NCBI RefSeq assembly: GCF_052324685.1
Contig: NC_135212.1
Location: 45,324,212 to 45,388,211 of the forward strand
Origin: Brachyhypopomus gauderio
Taxonomy: Eukaryota > Chordata > Actinopteri > Gymnotiformes > Hypopomidae
Reading direction: 5' to 3'
DNA: 64,000 nucleotides
The position numbers and the translations under genes are program-made. Position 1 is the stretch's first letter, and the number at the start of each line of letters is the position of its first letter. Positions 59,071 to 64,000 of this stretch are shown here, one piece after another. The notes beneath the pieces are model-generated. The model made no database searches, was not told the origin of the DNA, and was given only the letters and a program-made list of their open reading frames with translations.

Positions 59071-60043
59071 TCCAATCAGTGTTTAATAACATGGTATGGG
59101 GCTAATGTACTTTCTTGCGCGTTGTCATTGTGCATTACGCCCAGGCGAGTAACTTTTGGTACCACAAGAAGCCCATAGGAGCATCGCGTGCGTCCTGTAA
59201 ATTCCCACAATCACTACTGTAAATTCCCACCATTATGTGGCCGAATAAAGACTATGGTCGCTTCTCGAAGAATAATTAAAAATCGCACTTTGTTCTTTTC
59301 TTTGTTTATTGCTTGCAGAACAAATATTGAAACTGGGAAAGGTTTTTAGTAATGGACAAGACATTTTATACCCACTTTCTTAAGTGCTTTAACGTGCCGC
59401 TGTATTTAGCAAATGATGGTCTAATTCAGTGGAGCATACATTTCATTTATTCCGAAAAACATGTCCAGTAATTTCCAGTTTGTTCCGTGATTTTGTAAGT
59501 TTATAATGCCCAGTAATTAAAACGAATACAGATCGTTATAATTCATCCACCGCTTTTACAGAGCCAGCTCAAAACTAGTAAAATGGCTCTTTATCAATGA
59601 CAACTGGACATATCTCTCATATTACATGACGTTAAAGACCATTACCAGAGTAGTCCCAAACTTTGTACAAACTCTGTTGACACTTTAGATGAAATATGAA
59701 TATGTATATCCTAGATCTTATCATACGTGGTACGCATATGTACGCATCAGGTCAGACGGTATCAATTATTGAGGCAACGTCGTCTATTATTGGCTAGAAG
59801 ATTCTAGAAATATTTTGCTCCAATCCAGGAAGGTAGTAGCATTGTCAATATGAAAAGTCACTTTATTCACAACTACATCGTAAATGTAGATTAGTCTTAA
59901 TATTACCACATCAGATGACTCTAATAGTTTATTTTTGACATTGTCTTTCGTATTAACGTATTCTTATTATATTATTCTTGTTCTTAACACACCAATCATA
60001 ACCTGATGCACGTCATCTATGCCAACCTGTTTTCACTAATCGC

Positions 60044-60220
60044 CGAATAACTAGTAGGCCTATTTAATAACCGAATAACTAGTGGGCCTATTTAATAACC
60101 GAATAACTAGCAGGCCTATTTAATAACAGAATAACTAGCAGGCCTATCTAATAACCGAATAACTAGTAGGCATATTTAATAACCGCATAACTAACAGGCC
60201 ATAACTAGTAGGCCTATTTA
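60044..60220 (+). repeat. 28-bp minisatellite, about 6 copies
   Basis: Exact 28-base period at 60044, 60072, 60100, 60128, 60156 and 60184; unit begins cgaataactagtaggcctat and ends ttaataac. Copies differ by one to three bases and the last is shortened. Each unit carries a tTTAATaa core and palindromes actagt and aggcct. Confidence 0.95.
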
Positions 60221-61995
60221 AATTGCTTTAAATCGCTTACTTAACTCGTGCGGTACATCGGAAAGTTATTTGATGGCATGTGAATATACGATTATGAGCA
60301 ATGCGAACACAGCACTGGGGTGATGGATTTCGTTTTGGCCGTTATTTAATGTATAAGGCAAGATTTGGAAAGCTGCCCTCACAGGCTGTGAAAGCTGTTG
60401 GGACTTTATCTAAATTGCAGATATAGTACCAGCACATCTTACTGAAGGTTTCGCCATTTTTATTATTATTATATAGAATTTAAGTTTAATTCTTACATTT
60501 TAATACATTAATTATGTCATTTAATATTTTATACATTACCTTTGGTCTCACTTTTCTGACTTTGCTTTATATACTATTCAGTTCTACAGCATTCTTTTAA
60601 CACTGAGGAATAATCCTTTTATTAATGTCATGAAAATCTGTTTTAATTTCTGTTTATGGCTTGCATTTATGAGTGACCTTCTCTCAGCATATTCAGCACA
60701 CTAAACTGGTCCAAATGCATTTAATTAACATTGGTTTAATTAAATGAGTGTGAGTGTGTGAGTGTGAAAATGAAAGAAGCAGGCATGTAAAAGGAGATAG
60801 GGAAGGTGAACATTTAATATAAAGAAGTTTTATTGGCTTTTCAATCTGGAAAATCAATATATGTTAGTAGTTAAAAGAATTTAAGAGTAAAGGCATAGCT
60901 GCTTGTAAGAGTGCCATCAGTGGAACTGCATGCACAATTTGTAAAAATGCATCTGCAATATGAAAACATACATGTGCAATATATAAAAAAACATGTAATA
61001 TATGTAACATGCATGAAATATATGTAACATGCCTGTACCTTGTGTTGTATGCACAACAGAAAAATACAAACAAAGAGAAATTGCAGCACAGATACATGTG
61101 TCTTTTAACACTGGCTGTGGATTCTTTGAAGATGACACACTCCATGATGTGTTTTATTATGTTAGAGTATCTGTTGGATGACCTTTCAAGGTTAGAAATG
61201 ATCCAAGAGGTTGCAATTCCACACATCCATGTACATAGTACATAGACAATATGCAATGTGTATTAGGGAACCTTTAATAAAATTCAAATGTTGGCACTTG
61301 GATGGATGCAATTGTATTTGCTCTTCCCCTGCAATGGCATCTGTAATGTATCCAAGACAGATATCCATTTATATCCATTTATGTCTGTATATCTTCGTCT
61401 TCTCTTTTACTACCCCATCAATGTTTCATGTTGTCCCCTAAAATAGTCCACATTTTTGTATCATTGTCATATTTTTTATTTTTTGCTTTCTGTATCCTCT
61501 CAGCAAGCAAGATTCACTTGTGTTTTAGAGTTTGGTGAACTGCATGTACAGTAACTCTTGTTATATTCACATGACCTCTTCATCAGTACTGCAAGTTGGA
61601 ACACTGGAATGAAAAAAAAAAATAGTTTGTCTGGTTTACTGATTTAGGTCATTTAAATCACTGATTTATTAGTTCTTTTTAAAGCAATAATACACTGTAC
61701 CTGATTATAGATGAGGAAAAAATTCTTGGGCTGATTATAATACTTTTAAAAATGACACTTGTCTACACTAGCTGCAGTGCACACACACTTTGCCTCTTCT
61801 TTTTCTTCCACTCTCTTCCACTCTGAGTTCATTAGGTTTCAGATACAAACCACAAGAAGGTAGAATGACTGGCTTTATATATATCGTCCTATATACCTTT
61901 AATATCTGAGGTATATGTTGTTTGTCATCTGTAAAACATTGTAATCCAAGGAAGATGGACACATTTGTCTCAGTTGTCTACTCTTTTAATGAACA

Positions 61996-62104
61996 GGGGT
62001 GAGTTTCCCGAAACGTTCTTAGCGCTAAGTACTTCTTAACCTCGTACGTTTCATACAAGGTTACAAAGTACTTAGCGCTACGAACGTTTCGGGAAACTCC
62101 CCCC
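61996..62104. mobile_element. Foldback (palindromic) MITE
   Basis: Two arms of about 48 bp meet with almost no spacer: GAGTTTCCCGAAACGTTC at the left (62001) mirrors GAACGTTTCGGGAAACTC at the right (ends 62099), with TTAGCGCTAAGTACTT and AAGTACTTAGCGCTA inside. Ends are GGGG/CCCC. A target duplication is not obvious. This is the shape of a fish miniature inverted-repeat element; superfamily not resolved. Confidence 0.8.
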
Positions 62105-64000
62105 AGTAGATTTTTCATGTACTCAGTTTTAGGGTGTTGAACAGTACTGCAAATTTCAAACTGTGCTATGCTCAATTTTTAGTTATGGTTCCATAGTGAG
62201 TTTCCTAAAAAGCATCTAAGTTGAAAAGTTATCACATTACTGAGTAGTGACTCACTTTTAACATTATTCCCAATATTTACATAATAATTCGTATACACTA
62301 CTTTAATATTACTTACTTTACGTAATATGCCTTAAGTCCAACAGAAAAGAAGTACTTTTAAAAAGTTTAGTTTTTTAAAACATTTAATCAGAGTTTCATA
62401 ATGCAGCTAGCATAAACGTACTGGACTCCAAGGAGTTTTCAGAAGTGCGTTTGTCCCTCTGCGTTAGCTGTCCCACATTCCCTCTCTCTATTGCCTTCCT
62501 GGTTTCCTGGCATTGCCAAATACACCCATAAAAATGGCACATAGCACATGTGTTGTCCATCTTGTCCTCAGGGAACCCCAGCCACACCAGTCTGTCTTGT
62601 TGCACTTTATCATGAGTCTGATTCAAATAATCAAGGGCTGCATGTAAAAACCTCCTAGCTTGGAGTAATTACAGACACTCTCCGTGGGGATGGATTTGAA
62701 AACCTCTGTCAAATGTCCGCGCATGTGTAACATAATCAAACAGGAAGTCTGAGGAACAGGGAAAATATCATCACCGATTCAAAGTGTGAAAGCAGACAGG
62801 TGCCATCCTCCTCTTCATCCAAGCCTTCGTCATGTTTCATGCCCATTGTTTCCAATGCTGTCACCATCTAAATATTGTTGATCTAATGCCAAATTGAACT
62901 GATGTGTTAACAAATAGAAGCCTTATGAGAGTGAAGATATTTAGTAGACCAGAGAAGAGTTCCGTCAGCAGCTTTAACACTGACCCGTGTTCAACATTCA
63001 GTATTGTTCTTATTTGGACATGTAACACAGTAGACAGTGCAGTTTTGGCTTTAAAACTTTTCATTTTGAGTTTCCATCCATCTCGGAACAGGTTTGAAAT
63101 ATTGTTTGATGCAAGAAATGCTCAACATGACAATCTAGAATATACCATTACTTTATCCACAGATTGTTTTTGTGCTAATGTTATTGTATGATTTGAAGTT
63201 ATAATACGCCAACAGAACTGTGTCAGTATTTAGGGAAAGGACAAACAGTATCTGATAAGTTGCATTAACTGATGCCTAGAATTAGCCTAAACCAGTCCTA
63301 TATACATTTAATTAGTTCATCATTCCTAATTTTTCCACTCTATTTTGTGGTTAAGTCAATTGAATCATCAGTCAGCTCTGTTGTGAACTTGAATAGAGTC
63401 TTAAAATTTGTAATTGAATTCTAGATGAACGAATATGAATATGTTGATGAACAAATTTATTTATCTAAACTGTTGAATACAGTGCATAGAATGACATAAT
63501 CATGGTTTCATGGCAGATAAAAATGTTAAAATATTTCATAAATGTTGAATAAATCTTATATAGTTATTCCACACTATTATATCATTACTGATATGTAGAG
63601 TTCACTTGCATTGCCTTTTTCATGCACAGTAATGCAGGTTCTTGTTGTCAAATTATGAAATAAAACGTTGAATCGAAAATTTATGTAATGTGAAAAAGTT
63701 ATGTGAACGTTAAAGTTATGTGAACAGCTCCTGTACTTTTACAATATGCAACTGCGTGAAATCCACATGCCATAGTGTATTGTCTAGTAATTTTTATTCA
63801 GATATTTTAATACGCCATACGCAAAGCTTTTTCCTGAAAACATTTGATCACAATTAAGAACGTCTCGTGAATGTTACTCGAGAATGTTCTCGAGAATGTT
63901 ACCGCTCAGCTTTAACTGTCAATCAATCACTATATTTGTAAATATAAAGAAATCCACGTTCCTCGTGTTTTTGCGAATTGGTGGTCAGTGCAGTTAACAT

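Larger units (their letters stand above)
56151..64000. other. Probable eve1-hoxb13a intergenic interval; no gene supported
   Basis: No homeobox or other coding exon is recognisable to the right edge. By analogy with EVX1-HOXA13 and EVX2-HOXD13, which are head to head, hoxb13a is expected on the plus strand beyond 64000. Blocks near 56870-57130 and 59100-59260 look less AT-rich than their surroundings and may be regulatory. The minus frames around 60864-61256 are low-complexity and not supported. Repeats are listed separately. Confidence 0.55.

Noticed and set aside
60864-61256. 130-codon minus frame as a hoxb13a candidate
   Set aside because: Cys/Tyr/Phe-rich low-complexity translation without any homeodomain sequence.
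56151-64000. mir-196 family precursor, expected near HOXB9-HOXB13
   Set aside because: I looked for the mature miR-196 sequence on both strands and did not find it; it would lie beyond hoxb13a.

Overview
This window is vertebrate nuclear DNA, almost certainly from a ray-finned (teleost) fish. The evidence is AT-rich non-coding sequence with many microsatellites, short exons with GT/AG introns, vertebrate-type proteins, fish-style LINE and hAT debris, and an even-skipped homologue (eve1-type) in a HOXB-flanking gene order. In tetrapods the HOXB-side even-skipped gene is missing. The species cannot be named from this sequence alone; no outside search was run and all identities rest on recognising protein sequence.

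Layout, left to right. (1) 1-7070: the 5' end of igf2bp1 on the minus strand (coding exons 1 and 2, intron 1 and part of intron 2); the rest of the gene lies off the left edge. (2) 7071-16600: about 9.5 kb with no gene I can support, with two candidate regulatory patches near 12.5 and 14.3 kb. (3) 16604-24512: ube2z, minus strand, 7 coding exons, complete (378 aa). (4) 26577-29004: atp5mc1, minus strand, 4 coding exons plus a probable non-coding first exon, complete (139 aa). (5) 29005-35588: intergenic, with one conserved-looking block near 33.7-34.0 kb. (6) 35589-51405: ttll6, plus strand, reconstructed as 16 coding exons with compatible phases, but with one in-frame TGA in exon 3. (7) 54137-55595: an even-skipped homeobox gene (eve1-like), minus strand, 3 coding exons, 243 aa. 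(8) 55596-64000: non-coding, probably the head-to-head interval between eve1 and hoxb13a, which would lie just off the right edge.

The order igf2bp1 - ube2z - atp5mc1 - ttll6 - even-skipped matches the 5' flank of the HOXB cluster (human 17q21.32: IGF2BP1 - GIP - SNF8 - UBE2Z - ATP5MC1 - CALCOCO2 - TTLL6 - HOXB13), minus GIP, SNF8 and CALCOCO2, which I do not see here. The genes do unrelated jobs (mRNA binding, E2 conjugation of ubiquitin/FAT10, ATP synthase c-ring, tubulin polyglutamylation, homeodomain transcription factor); they are together by ancient synteny.

Mobile and repeat content: a hAT element remnant with intact 8-bp target duplications and a short hAT MITE 240 bp away, both in one ttll6 intron; the 3' end of a LINE in ube2z intron 1; a foldback element at 62 kb; a 28-bp minisatellite at 60 kb; large GT and AGT arrays; and a nearly perfect 58-bp duplication (51.05 and 57.33 kb) flanking eve1 that no annotated feature explains. 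I found no new multi-gene system. The most unusual points are the in-frame TGA in ttll6 next to a palindromic X-box-like motif in the following intron, the 58-bp duplicated block around eve1, the GC splice donor inferred in ube2z, and the very short N-terminus of the eve1 protein.
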